In this document: piece after piece, positions 36,493 through 49,271 of the stretch
Numbering within the stretch: the stretch's first letter is position 1
Layout of the letters: every line of letters begins with the position of its first letter
Source: Phaffia rhodozyma
Lineage: Eukaryota; Basidiomycota; Tremellomycetes; Cystofilobasidiales; Mrakiaceae
Length of the DNA: 64,000 bases
NCBI GenBank assembly: GCA_014706385.1
Contig: JACGZH010000005.1
Location: 992,001 to 1,056,000 of the forward strand
Reading direction: 5' to 3'
Notes under the pieces: generated by a model
Database searches by the model: none
What the model was told of the DNA's origin: nothing
What the model saw: only the letters and a program-made list of their open reading frames with translations
Made by a program: the position numbers and the translations under genes

Positions 36493-38362
36493 ATGTCGTC
36501 GGGGTTTCATCATGTCTCGGTGACCAAGGTTAGCTTGATTCTGGAGGGTCGTATTGGATGTGACACCCGCTGACATCACTGGGTTCTCTGTAGTTTTTGA
36601 TGGTCTCTGTTGGCCTGTTATCTTTGGCCGTATCGATTGCTCAAGTGAAACCATACGTTCCGGTGATCTTGAGTCCTCACCTGACGAAGTACCATCAGGT
36701 AGGTATCATATGTGAACCATTTCTTGATCTTGACCTCTCAATATATATTGACATGACGTATCTACTGCTTTTTTTCAGTTCTGGAGACTCTTTATTCAAC
36801 CTGTATGTTATGTCAACATGTCGGAGCTTGTACTGTTCGAGATTCTTATGTACACAGTATCAAGACATGTCGAACGAGCATATGGTTCCCGGAAATTCGC
36901 AGTTAGTCACATCATGTTACTAGAAAAAAGAACAGACTATGCCTACAGCTCATCCTGGTCCTGATTTTTGTGTGATCAAGTCCTTCGTTATTCTATCTGC
37001 CGTACTCTCGAGCGCGTTTTCCTTTCTCTTTCTGTTGGCAGCTCACCGAATGTTCGGCATCAACAACATACATCCTGGACCCACGTCAATCTTGTTCGCC
37101 ATTTTATTCAGATACGGACAACTTGTTCCGGATTTGTATACTGTTCGAATCGGTCCGATTGAGTTGGGCGACAAAGTCTTTCTCTATGGCCTTTCCACTC
37201 AGGTTTGTTGGTCTCTATTCGAAGCCATCATTTCTTCCTTTCTGGCTGGATGCGCTGATATTCTTTTTCGGTAACCTTCAGTTTCTCTACACCACCCTGA
37301 CAATGCCTCTAATTGGCCTGTTGATATCCTACTTGATCGATCGACATCCTCTTCTTTCATTTTTCAGAGTTCCCTTACCTCTAGTCCGACTGTCAAATCG
37401 GTTTATTTCACCTCTCCTAGGAAGCACCGTCCCTCCTAAACGAAGTATAGTTGCCTGGCCAGAAAACGATACGAGAAGAGATGGACCAGGGATCGTAGTG
37501 GGTAGAAACTTACTGGGTAGGTTCAGAAGACGGATAGGAGTAGAGGCAAACACTGTCGCGTCTGTTCCAGGCCGAGGGGTAGAAAGAAGAACAGCAGTTG
37601 TGGCTGTACCCGCTTTATCGCCAAGAGAAAATATAGTTGAGACATTGTCCAGCTCTGCGCAGGGGCAGTTGGAATCAGAGGCCACTCCGTCTGCAGAGAA
37701 TTCTCCGACAAATAATGGTCCCAGTACGGAGATACCTACGATACTAACGCCAAATCCACCGGCAGGGCCGTCGACGACTGCTGCTACCACCTCGACGGGG
37801 ACTAGGATGTCTCAGTGGGTGGAGAATTTGAGTTCATCAAGTCCAGTGAGAGCTCCTACCGAAGCAGAAATCACTGAGTCAGTCCAATATACTTCTTTCT
37901 CGAGTGTATATCTAATTGTGGCTACTTGAGTTTGTTGATTGACTCTTACACCATCCTCTTTCAAACCTATAAATGGCGCTGCAGGTTGAGAGAGATGTTT
38001 CCCAACTACACAAGAGATCAGGTCATTCGCGCCTTGCAGCAAAGGTGTGTCTTTTTCTCATCTTGTACTTTATATCTTTGAGCAATGGCTTTTTATTCAA
38101 AGCTTTCATCATCTTCCTCTCAATGACTGAAAACTTTTTTGTTTCAATTCTTTGCAATCATAACAAATCCTGGGCTGAGACAGTGATTTCGACCAGAGTC
38201 GAGCAGTTGATCATTTACTGATGAATCAGACTTGAAGATTCCTTTGATAGCTAAGATGTACCCAAACATATTTCTACTATGAACAGCAGAGCAACCGCCA
38301 GGCAAAGAGAGAACGAAAGCAAGCGAGCCAGAGAGGCGTTACAAATCGTAACCTTCATGTAA
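36493..38362 (+). CDS. DSC2/UBAC2-like rhomboid pseudoprotease with C-terminal UBA/CUE
   Basis: Multi-pass endomembrane protein resembling UBAC2 and fungal Dsc2, subunits of membrane ubiquitin-ligase complexes (Dsc complex, needed for SREBP cleavage in fission yeast and for Golgi/endosome quality control). Exons encode MSSGFHHVSVTK, a first helix (FLMVSVGLLSLAVSI), FWRLFIQP, then LFEILMYTVSRHVERAYGSRKFASF, which closely matches the UBAC2 RRYGSRKFASF core. Further helices follow, with NNIHPGPTSILFAILFRYGQLVPDLYTVRIGPIELGDKV. A Ser/Thr/Pro-rich linker precedes the C-terminal EITELREMFPNYTRDQVIRALQQS, which is a UBA/CUE fold. A GTCAGT donor at 37876 restores this domain. No Ser-His protease dyad was noticed. 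The next gene starts 93 bp downstream. Confidence 0.8.
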
Positions 38363-38455
38363 ACTGCGTAACCATCTGACGTTCTCTTGTTTCTCTTCGA
38401 ACTACTTCATCGGTTCTACTTGGACCATCACAAAGGCGACACATCCTGACCGACC

Positions 38456-41086
38456 ATGGAGGAAGACATTGGCTTGCTCTCCCTCTCAGAGCTGCCCCCT
38501 CCGGTACCGCCAAAACCGTATGTGATAGAGAGATTACAATCATCACCTAGAATACCTTTCTCTCCATCATCCTCAGAACTTCCGCTATCGAACAGTCACC
38601 ATCAGGATATCTCCGATTCATTAGCCATGAACACAAAGTCTTCATTACCTGTCCATCCATTATCTCCTCCTAGAATAAGAACCCAAAGAGCACTCTCCAG
38701 ATCAAATTCAATTCCTCCTCGATTTTGTAGAACCAATCGTGGATTATCTCAAGACCTTGGATCAGTCCGAACGGACCCTGCGCTCGATCCGGTCCTCGTC
38801 CAAACATACCGGGCAAACTTGAGACGATGGATCGAAGCACTTGTGATCATCAACTTTGATCTCGATATCGGACCAGTTATGGAGCTCAGTGTACCAGAAA
38901 GGAGATGGGGGATCGGAGTGGCTGAGAATATCGCGTTCTCGAGTTTCCCAGATACGAGCTTGTTCACTGAAGGTCAGCTCTCGTGGAGTTTCAAATTGAA
39001 CGATGGATTGGGATGTCAGGCCTCGAGAGAAGCAGCATTTGCGCCGTTACCCAATGGAGGAGGCAGCTCAATTGTAAGGGACAAGGGCGAGGAAGAGAAA
39101 ATCAACAAGGAGAAACTTGATCCAAACGGTGGAGAAGGAGGTGGACAGCAGGAAGGCAGGCTGTTTGGATTTGTATTGTTCTTGCAGAAGAGAGACGGTA
39201 CGATCAAACGAGGATTCTTTCAAGTGAGTCAATCAATTTGAGCGCCGTTTGTACATCTGGACAATTTCTGATAGATTCGTTACGGTTTTTTTTTCCTTTC
39301 TGTAAAATCAATCTGAAACGCCTTCATTCATGATCATCAGAAATCTGTGGTCATCTTAAGCACATTACCCTACCCCTCATTCTTCAACCAACTCGTGATG
39401 CATCTGGCGCCGCACTTCTTTAGTAGAGGCCCGTCCGTACTTGAAGCTGCTTGTCAGGAAATTGCCTCATGGTAAGCACCCTTCCTAAATCCTGTTTAAG
39501 CATGAAATTTTTGACATCGGGAGTCTTCTGAAACTTCTGTCTGTGATATATTTTAAACTCTCAGGCCCCCACCGACACCTTCAGCCTCCTTGTCGCTTCC
39601 CTTTCTAGGATCAACATTCAACGTTCAACTACCGTCGCCCAATCAGTCTACTCAACTTTCTCTAGGACCTGTTGCGAGAGTGCCCTCTTCGGATAGCCTA
39701 CCAAGCGCACCGTCACTCCCAGTACCAATATCAGGACGTACAATGTTGCCTCACGCGAGAGCCTTACGTACGAGCGGTGTCGTGGGTGTTTTCAGTTGTC
39801 CTTTCATTTGAAGCTACATTCAAAGAAAATCTGTCGACCTGCGCTCAACATTTTCTTTCATCGTTGATCATCAAACAGATATTGGCTTCGCTTCCATCGA
39901 TACCACCTCTAATACTTCTCGGAAAGATTTTGTCTTCGATTTGGTTGATTTGGGAGTGCCTTATCCTGGCCGAACCAATTCTTATCATTGCACCGGATCC
40001 AAAGTCATGTTCAGAGCTTGTTTGGTGGTTAAGAGATTGGATCCGGCCTGTTTGTGATATCTTCTTTCCAAGGGTCTCTTCTTTTGACTCTGATTTGAGC
40101 TAAAACTGTTTCCTCTTTTATCCAGCTACCTCCTTCCGGCGATCTCCGCCCGTACTTTCACATCCACGACGCTTCATTTTCTCTGCTTGTAAACGCACAC
40201 AGTCCGCCGGCTGGTGCGGTCATTGGTGCAACTAATCCATACTTTAGACAAGCTTGCGTGAATTGGTCAAATGTGATCACGTTAGGAGACAAAATTAGTT
40301 CATAGTTCGTCTTTTTGCCAGTTTTCTTGATATCGATCATGAACCCGTTGTCAACCAGACTTCTTTGTTCGTCCTTTTTTCGAGTTCAGTCTATCAAAAC
40401 CCAATACAGGACCGATTAGACAAGCCTCCGGCCCGAACCCCAGCAGTAATAGCGCTAGACCTAGTCCCAGTCCAATTCCTCCCAAAGCTGCTCTAGTAGA
40501 GAGTTTTCAGTCGAAACGAAAGCGACAGGTGTCAAAAGACAGAATTCTATTAAAGAAGTTGGAGGCCGTCGTAGCAGCTGGTGATCTTCAAAGTTCGTGT
40601 TCTCTTCTTGCCTTTCATATGGGAATGTTGAGTTTCTCATCAAACTGATGATTTTTTCCCCATCAGATCCAGAAGCAAACGATCAAATTCGGTTCCATTT
40701 TGCCGATTTGACAGAAAAGTTTTTGCAGCCACTCAATCGATACTTTGCTTCGCTCATCCCTACTGATCTGTTTGTCTCTCTCATCGCGCGTTCAACACCT
40801 TCCTTTGATAGGTCCTGACCTCACTCTCTTTCCTTCATTGTATTCTATCGTATTCTTAGCACACCTGACAGCTCGAATCAATTACCTCCCCTCAAACCAT
40901 TTTCCTCAGCCTCATTTCTCTCTTCATTAAGAGCTCACGGATCAGCTTTGTCGTTTAGAAAGTCAGGGCTGGGTTCAACGACTGGATCTGCCCAAAGTTT
41001 CTACGACACATTTTTGAAAAGTAGTGCGTCCCAATCTCGTTTCTCTTCTCTTCCTAGGCATCGCCCATTCAAACGATCTTTTCTAA
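38456..41086 (+). CDS. DENND6 (FAM116)-type DENN-domain protein
   Basis: DENN-domain protein of the DENND6/FAM116 group, whose animal members activate Rab14 in endosomal recycling. After a Pro/Ser-rich N-terminus the long first exon carries YRANLRRWIEALVIINFDLDIGPVMELSVPE, FSSFPDTSLF, LSWSFKLN and FGFVLFLQKRDGTIKRGFFQ. Later exons give KSVVILSTLPYPSFFNQL, WPPPTPSASLSLPFLGSTF, KILSSIWLIWECLILAEPILIIAPDPKSCSELV, LRPYFHIHDASF, and PPAGAVIGATNPYFRQACVNW. These follow the DENND6 order of uDENN, cDENN and dDENN blocks. The C-terminal exon SFYDTFLKSIAHSNDLF with TAA at 41084-41086 is inferred from the family end; an alternative frame runs to 41130. It begins 93 bp after the DSC2-like stop. Confidence 0.85.
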
Positions 41087-41505
41087 GACGAAAGGGAAGT
41101 TGGCTGATCTCTTCTTTGTCTTTCTACTAAAACCGAAAAGAACACTTCGGAGTTTGGCTGGCCAGACGGTGTGAAGAGGCTAGAGTGGAATGTGAGAAAC
41201 GAGCGAGAGCAGCCGGTTGGGTCTCTGTTTGAATGTCGTTCCTCTCTCGATTTTTTTTCTTCTTTTTCATTTTCTTTTTCATATCTCTATATCCAGCTAT
41301 CAGCTCTTCATCTTTGTCATATGCTTTTTGCTCTTTTCTGTTCATCTGAAGCATTTTTCAATTCCTTTTAGACCACTCCAATGTACTCTTCCTACATCAA
41401 ACACGATCGTTTGTACTCAGTAATGCGGAATTTTGTTTTATCTATTGGATGTATCACATCATATCTTGCCATCTAGAGAACCGTTGTCAGCCACAGAAAA
41501 GGAGA
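41087..41505. other. Convergent intergenic region
   Basis: About 420 bp between the DENND6 and ALG10 stops. T-rich stretches around 41250-41290 and 41340-41360 fit 3' ends. No gene is seen. Confidence 0.45.
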
Positions 41506-43842
41506 TTACCACATGAATCTCTGCCAAACCCCAGGTTCAGAATCCCACTTGAACTTGACTGTCAGGAACACAGTCAGTGTGAGAATGTTGATGAAGGTGT
41601 ACGATAGGAGTTCGACAATGATTATTCTGCGTTTCTTATCGTCCGCATCTAGCTTGGCAGTCCTTTTTGTCGATGTCGATGTTGATACTGTTGTTGATGC
41701 AACACCGTCTACTGGTTTTGACTCAGAAGCTGCCGAGACGGAAGGAAGAGGAGAAGGGGAAGCCAATATACGAAGGATGGTGAAAGGGATAAGGAAATAT
41801 CGAGGTTCGATCAACGGAGAAGGTGTCAAAGTGAGTAGGGTAGCTGTGAATAGACCCAATACTGTCAACGGCGGTTGCGTCCGGACTTTTAACGGAATGA
41901 GAGAGATACAAACCCCATAGGTAAGCCATGCACAAGGTGATGAGCAGGACAGAGGTGGAGGAAATTGAATACGAACAAAGTCTACCGGCCCAAATGATCG
42001 CACAACCTACGTAGCCTACTCCCAATAAAAACCTCGCTGCAGGGAATGGATTGATGACTCGACGCCAAACGTAAAATGCGTAGTGTCTGTTATCCGCTAA
42101 GAGGAATGGATGGACGATCCTATAGTTTATTTTCCAGTCCGATCGATCAGGAAGAGTGACAGTGTCAGCGGAAAAGAACGAAGAGACGAATAAAGATTAG
42201 AACGTGAGACGAACGTGGTATGTTTGATAGCTAACATCGTTACTCTCGTTAGAACGCTCGTTGTCAATGCTTGTCTGTTTCCGCCCATATTGAAACATAC
42301 TCTCCGGATTAGCGAGATCATTTTTTCCGGGTTCGATCGACTCTCCTAAAAAGTATGAAGCTGAAAGAAGAGAAACAAAAAAAAACCAAGAAGAAAACTA
42401 AACAAGAGAACAAACCTGATGCCACCGAACCCATCTTTGATGGCCCTTTTCAGAAGTTCAGTCACTCCCCTATCCAGTAGGATGGGCCATCCGAGCAAAG
42501 TAGCAAACGCTAGAAAGTAACCTAGTTGAGGGAAATGAAGCGTGGCTTCGTGCATTTCTTTATGGCCTACAAGGATGATGTAATGCAGTTCAATGTCAGC
42601 GCATGACCAGAGATGAGTTAAAGATGGAAATAGAGTTCTACAAACCGAGTACAATTCCTCCGTTCCAGCGGATGAATGCTCCGAAAGCGATCAGCGTGGG
42701 TATATATGGTACCGCCACTGGCATCAACTCTTTCCAGGACGTCAATAATCTCGAGGGAATCTTGATTGTTTCACTAAGTATTTCACCTGGAAATCAGATT
42801 CGATCACGAGACAAGTTGGTATATGGTTCAGAATCATTTAGGGGGGAAGATTTCAAGATGGCAGTGGTACTTACCTATCGTGAGCTCGTCCCTCTCCTTC
42901 TCAGCTTGCCGGCGAGTCCGCCCATTGATAGTCATCGCCCGAGATCGCTCTAGATCCTGGACGACATCAAGCTCGTGAAGAACAGAGACTGCAAAGATGA
43001 AGATCATCCAGATGACGTTTGTTTGTCTAAATGCTAACGAGAGCAGCCCTACCTGTTACTCAAATCAGTGTATGCTTGCATCAGCGTGAGCTCAAGTTGA
43101 AATTCACAAGAACATTTGGAGAGAATATGGTGTGATCATACCAAACTGGAAACCCAGAACCGTTCTTTTCTTGCCATTCCCCAACTGAGAAGAACGAGCA
43201 CGAGCGAACCTAGATCCGTGTAATACAGGTTTCCAAAGAACCATGTTGCCGGAAAGAGCGCGATCGACACCGATTCCAGGGTGTTTGCCGAACTGCTCAC
43301 CTGTAGGGACGTAGAAGTTGACGACGTTCGAGGTGGGAAGGTGGAGAGAACAAACCGGATAATAGCAGGAAGAAGGAGACTCAGGACAAGGTTTGTTCCC
43401 CGGAGATATTCCGTTGTGCAACTGATATGAAAGACTTTTGCCGGTATCACGGAGAGAATGTATCTGGGTTTTCAAAATCCTTCGCGTCACCAGTGAGTTT
43501 AGGGGAAGAGGGGTGATTGTCATCTGGAAGCCAGACTCGTTCACGAACGGAAAAACCACTCACAGACCAGGAGGGGTTGTCAACTTTGGATCCCAAGTGA
43601 AGTAGTCGCCAGTACAGTATCTCTGAGCTTGTGGTACATGAAAGATTTCATCCTATCGAAGCCATCGATGACGGACATAGCCGAATAGCCAGTCAGCCTC
43701 GACAATGAATGATGATTAAAGCAAGGAAGCAAATGACGAAAGAACAAACCATATAGGGATCCGGGAGTTCTACCTGAACAAGAGCGAAGGCCAGAATTGT
43801 AAAAGTTGCGTATAGCACATAGGGCGAGGATACTGAGCCCAT
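41506..43842 (-). CDS. ALG10: ALG10 alpha-1,2-glucosyltransferase
   Basis: ER membrane glucosyltransferase that adds the third, terminal glucose to the dolichol-linked oligosaccharide. The first exon gives [23 protein letters not shown] (membrane helix), then [38 protein letters not shown], the luminal loop that identifies the family. Later exons give [77 protein letters not shown] and [14 protein letters not shown] 70-nt intron (donor GTTTGT near 41917, acceptor CACAG near 41848) explains an apparent frame change after MAYLW. The protein ends [16 protein letters not shown] Ser/Thr-rich cytosolic insert lies before the last helix. Confidence 0.93.
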
Positions 43843-45326
43843 CGTTCAGAGCTTGTCCCAAGCCGTATTGTTGGATGGATGATGGGTGATGGTAGCTATG
43901 GGGAAAGTGCAACGTTCCATGTTTCCTTTGGCATTATGTAAGCAGCAGGCTAATGTTTTCCCTTCGAGCCTTGCTTCTCCGAATGAGGCGAGGAAAGCGT
44001 GAGTATATATTTTATGGATCTCTAAGCTGAGAAGGAGCAATGTTTCATGATACATGTACGATTGGCATGTGTAACGAAGGACACGACGAGTCGTCGTTTC
44101 AAAAGAAGTGCTAGTTTCTATTTGGAGCACTGAGGAGACCTGGAAACCTGACTCTGCACCACCCTCGACCAGCGCGCTGACTCGACTGCAGTGGGTACTG
44201 ACTTGAACCAAGATGGAGATAATCAAGGTTGCACTCCTATCCCAATTGGTTTCTATGAGACCTTTTTGCTTCTAGACGGTGAGAAAACACTCTTGTCGAC
44301 CACAAGGTGACCTACGTAGATGGAAATAGTCCTAATTTCAATCGACTTGAAGGATATATCGGGAATGACTTGAGTCAATATAGTTTTTTTGTAAAGGAAC
44401 GGAGCTCATTATATTTATGCAAACACCAAGCACACCAGAATAGATTTCAAGACAAACTCAACATCTGTAGCAACGAGAGTCAACGATGTAACATGAAATA
44501 TCTTAGTTGGACTGGATGGTATGTAGGACTGATAGTATGAGATTGGATGGTCTTCACATTGAGAAGAATTTGGCTTCACCTGGATATAAAGATGCTCTGA
44601 CACACTTCTAGAACACAGACGATCGAAATATGGTTAGATATATAACAGCATATCGTCAGTATATCGACTGGTATCTCATCGCAATAGAGGGATCTGGTAT
44701 CAATCAGCATAAAGTTAGATCAAAGTGTGTGCTTATGAAGCGAGGAATATTGGTATATTCAGCGATAGTATCAGCCGGGCAGGTATCGTCAGCAGAGCAG
44801 GTCGAACAACACCATTGGCGTGTATATGACTATAGAATTACATTCAGCACTATGTTCTGTTCTGCTATGGTTCTCTCAAATGAGGATGAAAACTCTCCGA
44901 GTGCAAAAGCGGACTCTGGATGTTCTTACGTCGTGGGTCACATAATCTGTCGACGCCGTCTATCCGACGGCTCTCCTTACGGCGTAGCCTGACCTATATA
45001 CACATGTTGTAGATCCTTCTGGTAACATACTCTATATCCATGTCATGACCAAACATGGACGGATGAGCACTTAAAGTACTCAAACCTGTCCGACCTGATC
45101 TGACGGCCGAACCCCAGAGGGTTTAGAATCAAATTCGAATCTGGCTGACTACCATTGGCCAGACGGCGAAAACCGATTCTCGAACGTTTTGATTTGTCCC
45201 CCTCTCTTTTTTCCAAGGAAGTGGTTTCTCTTCTTCTTCTCATTTTCTATTTCTTTGCCGTTTGTCTCTTTTCGCTATCTTTTCTGTCCGACCACAGCCT
45301 CCTGGATCTCTCCCTCTTCCAGATCA
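43843..45326. other. Large AT-rich divergent intergenic region
   Basis: Almost 1.5 kb between ALG10 and NF-YB starts, the longest gene-poor stretch here. It looks more AT-rich than the rest (about 44240-44860) with many ATATC/GATAT words. An inverted-repeat-like segment with CGCCGTC and GACGGC lies at about 44951-44980. A 120-codon frame at 44630-44992 has no recognisable motif and no similar exon nearby. The last part (45180-45320) is the pyrimidine-rich NF-YB leader. Confidence 0.45.
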
Positions 45327-46505
45327 ATGTCATCACCGTCAGCAGTGTCATCCCTTTCCCCAGAGACAGACTCAGATGTCGAGCCGATAGTTCCGGTCGT
45401 CGGGAAGCAAATGCCTCAGCGTGTTCTTCTTCAGAGACAAACGGGAACAGATCTGAAGGATGTCTCCCACGAATTCACAGAGACCCAAGTAGACGAGTAC
45501 AGAGAGCAGGATAGATTTCTACCCGTACGTCGTCTGACCCCTCTAGCTTAACAGTTGTTGACCTTTAACTCAGATTTGTCCCGCTTACAATTGACTTTGG
45601 ATGTTGATTTGCGATGGGAATCTCAAATTTAGATAGCAAATGTGAGCCGTATCATGAGGGACTGCTTGCCTCCGTCAGCAAAAATTGCAAAGGAATCGAA
45701 AGAATGTCTACAGGAATGTACGTTGGCATCCATTGCCTCTTTTTGTCCATCATTCATATGGGGGTCGACCTAATCATCTCACCATACACACCCTTTATAA
45801 CACACACGATAATCATAGGCGTCTCTGAGTTTATCGCCTTCATCACTTCCGAGGCATCCGAGCGGTGTCTAGACAACAAACGGAAGACAATGAATGGTGA
45901 AGGTTCGTTCAGGTCTCTTCTCATCCTTTGATTCCAACATTCAAATGACTTATGTGTTTTACCTTTCCTTTTTGCGTCTACAGACATCCTGGAAGCGATG
46001 AAAGCATTAGGTCAGTCATGGACATCTTCCAGTTTTTCATGACTTCAGAACCAGTATTCAACGCAACTCCTTGGATCCCTCCTTCTGGTTGTAGGATTCG
46101 ATAACTCGGTGGAAGCCTTGAGGATATATCTTGCGAAATACCGAATGGTCCGTCTTAATATCGCTTTCGTCTCATTTTCTCAGCACGCGCTGTTTGGTAA
46201 TCCAAAAACTTTTTCGCGCTTCATTCTTCAACAATCAGTCTCAGAGTGAGAAACCTAGACGATCGTCGGCTAGAGCTAGTCGGTCTAGTGCTGGATCTGC
46301 TGCCAAATCTGGCTCCAAGCGGACAAGGAAGGTGACAGACGATGGACAAGATGTAGAAGATGACGATGCAGAAGATGAGGAGGACGAAGAAGAGGAGGAC
46401 GAGGATGAAGAAGAGCCAGAAGACGAAGAAGAAGAGGATGCAGAAGAGGACGCAGAAGGGGTCGAAGGCGATGACGAGGCCGATGTTGAAGAGGGAGACA
46501 AATGA
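45327..46505 (+). CDS. HAP3: NF-YB/HAP3 CCAAT-binding histone-fold subunit
   Basis: Histone-fold subunit of the heterotrimeric CCAAT-binding factor that, with Hap2/Hap5 (and Hap4/HapX in fungi), controls respiratory and iron genes. Exon 1 (45327-45524) is disordered and ends REQDRFLP. Exon 2 starts at 45633 with [29 protein letters not shown]. Following exons give [38 protein letters not shown], then [15 protein letters not shown]. All NF-YB core blocks are present, including the DNA-contact and NF-YC-contact helices. The GTACGT donor after CLQE(C) was chosen to restore CVSEFI. The C-terminal ~75 residues are a basic Ser/Arg patch followed by an almost uninterrupted Asp/Glu run, unusual for this family. 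Confidence 0.93.
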
Positions 46506-47534
46506 GTCGATGGGCAGATCAGGAGGAACAGGGAGAGGCAGGTGTAGTAGATAGGAAACCAAAAACAACATCCAAACAACGGAAAGAAAATCTTCGAGCA
46601 GATATCACCAACCACTTCGGTGATCTTTCATCTAGATCCTGTCCTGCTATTGTGAGTTGACTCCGTTCGTCTTCACCACGCCTTTGCAGAGGTGAATTTG
46701 AAGAAATCAGATGCTGAGATGTCTCATCGAATTATTCTCCCATCCATAGATGGATAGATAAAAGAAATACTCTTGAGTCACAGACGCCTCGCTAAACAGA
46801 TCATCAGCACGGCGTCTCTCACTCATTTCGTCATCTACCTGCCCCAAAATTCACTGGCCATACCTGGCGCTCGACTTTCAATCATCAGAACTCTGTTTTC
46901 ATCATGTCACCAGGCTCTGAGCTAAATTGTAAAAGGTCAGAAAGACGGTTGAGGAAGCAGAAATGAAGAGCGGCAGATGAGCCAGTTGTTGTATCATCCT
47001 TTGTTGTATCAATGCTTCTTTGTCATACAAAGGTTCTACGGAACCCTTTACAAGCATGCGCTCAAGTCGGCTTCAAGATTGTAGTTCTGATGATGACGAC
47101 GATGGTGACGAGATATAATGACAGACCATCGATCAACCATCTCGGACATGTCCGGGTTTTCATTCCCTTGTCAGATTAGCATTTGCCTAGCTCAGAGATA
47201 GTACTGAACCGTTGAAGATGAGGATCTTGAACCAGGAGAAGCGGAGAGAAGAAGACGTTGATAGTATCATGGACAGATATCCGAGGATTTAAAAAAGAGT
47301 AGGACATTCATGATACGACGGCAACGAGGACGATGACGACGACAATGTGTTCATTCGATCAGCAGCTCACCATATCCGTCACCAACATCTTGCCCTCCAC
47401 TTTTCCATCTACCATTCAAATAGGTCGATAAATATCTCTCTCTTCGCCTTCAACTTCCATCTGTCCAATTTATCTCTCTCTTCTGATATTCCAAAAGAAC
47501 TAAAGAATCAACAAGGAAAATTACTCACATCATC
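46506..47534. other. Intergenic region, no gene recognised
   Basis: About 1 kb between NF-YB and the SDR reductase (tandem). It includes GACGA-type repeats near 47086-47110 and 47320-47345 and a CATCATC leader. Nothing here supports a coding or RNA gene by eye. Confidence 0.4.
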
Positions 47535-49271
47535 ATGTCCACAGCAGAGACTCAAGCTCAGAAGGTCGCTCCCTCAGTCTTCTTACTGGGCGCATCCGGT
47601 ACGGTCCATCTTCTTTCACTCGACTATGTCTACACTTTTGTTCGCAACTGTGACATCATTCACCTGCTGATGCGATTGCGATGATATCACCGAAAAAGGC
47701 TACATCGGAGGCGCGATCTTGGCAGGCCTCATTCATGAATACCCAAAGGGCAAGTTTTATGTCCAGTACAGAAGGGACGAGCACAAGTCTCTTCTTGAGA
47801 AGTTTTCATCCAACATAGAGCCTGTAAAAGGTGCGTGTCCATATATGTTTTCCCTGTCAGATCTGAAGATGATGCTTATATAGTGTTGCTTGGAATGAAC
47901 GAGATTTTTAGCTACTTTGCAAGATGGCGATATTCTTAAACATTATGCTTCCATCGCCGATGTCGGTGCGTTGACTCTATATATACATATCTTCTCTATT
48001 CGTCTCGCTCGATTGGCTGACCCTCTCGGTCTGTTTCTTCAGTCGTGTCCGCGGCAGATTGCGATGATGTTCCCTCCGCCAAGTCTCTCATTGCCGGTCT
48101 CGAAGCTAGCTCTGAGAAGAGGAAACTGGAAAAGAAATTAAAGGCAGTTTACATTCATACCTCTGGAACTGGTGTCCTGGTCGATGGGGACATCCCTGCC
48201 GGAGAGGAGGATAACACAGTTTATGATGTTTGTCTTGCCTTCCTCCGTCTTCTTCCCTCTTTCCTTCAGGATGACTCAATGTGAGCTTTGTGCATTGCAG
48301 GACTCTGACTTGAAGCAGATCGAAGGAATTGCACCTAGCAGGCCCCATCGAGAGGTTGACATAATGTGCGTCTCGTGGCTGCTTCGTTTTCATGCCTATA
48401 TATCAGTGCGCGAGCAAAAACACTAACAAGCTTCTGTTCACAGAGTGACAGATGCTCTTGAGCGAGGTCATTTCCTGGGTTACATCGTTCTGCCCTCCAC
48501 CATCTACGGCATTGTTCGCTTCTCGCTTTGTCTTTGTCGCTTCTTCTTTGGGTTCGAGGAGAATTGCGAGTTAAAAAGATGTTTTGTATTTTCTCGGATG
48601 CAGGGAAACGGACCCATTCATACGGTCTCGCAGCAGATCCCCAACTTGGTCAATCATGCGTTGACCAATAAGCGATCGGCTTACATCGAGCGTCCGTCAT
48701 CATTGATTGCATTCGAAACAGTCATAGATTTTCCGGCTGATTTATCTTTACTCATTGTTGTTCTTATTTACAGCCGGAAAGAACGTTTGGTGCGTGTCCT
48801 ACCATCTTGTTCGCTTTTGATCTAGCTGAGCTCATCTCAAGATTCCTCTCTTCTTTCTTCTTACACAGGTCCAATGTTCACATTGACAGCCTCACCAAGC
48901 TCTACGTTTCTCTAATCAAACTCCTCCTCTCTCCCTCTGCTCCTCCCCCACCCCACCATGGTTTCTCTCACTACATCTTTGGAACCTCCACCTCTGGGCC
49001 TCACTCTTGGAAAGACCTATCCGCCAAAGTCGGTGACATACTCTATGCCCACGGACTACTATCCGAAGGTGGATCGGTTGGAATTGCGAGAGATAAATAC
49101 AAAGGTCCAGATATGGGGTACTCGAACAAACAAGGCGCCCTACAGCTGGGAACGAGCGTGGGGAAAAGCGTCAATGGGAAAGAGTTGGTAGGTTGGGAAG
49201 ATACTGAAGTCGTATGGGATTGGTTGGATCAGGACGTCATGGCCGCCGTGAAGGAGTGGAATAAGGAGTGA
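47535..49271 (+). CDS. Atypical extended-SDR NAD(P)-binding reductase
   Basis: Rossmann-fold protein of the extended or atypical SDR type (NmrA/epimerase-like). The N-terminal VFLLGASGYIGGAILAGLI has the GxxGxxG dinucleotide motif split by an intron. It is followed by FYVQYRRDEH, a DGDILKHY block, VVSAADCDD, AVYIHTSGTGVLVD (family HTSG block), RPHREVDIIVTDAL, GYIVLPSTIYGIGNGPIH and WSNVHIDSLTKLYVSLI. The C-terminal part has GHS-less aromatic sequence ending EVVWDWLDQDVMAAVKEWNKE. Fungal proteins of this type are usually annotated as NAD-dependent epimerase/dehydratases of unknown substrate. The YxxxK of classical SDRs is not seen, so enzymatic activity cannot be assigned. About 370 residues over seven or more exons. 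Confidence 0.8.

Noticed and set aside
37329..37790. 153-codon minus-strand frame
   Set aside because: Antisense of the Ser/Thr/Pro-rich linker of the DSC2-like protein.
41720..42025. Apparent frameshift within ALG10 (two overlapping frames each matching part of the protein)
   Set aside because: A 70-nt intron with a GTTTGT donor and CACAG acceptor joins the frames; a 28-nt intron or sequencing error is not needed.
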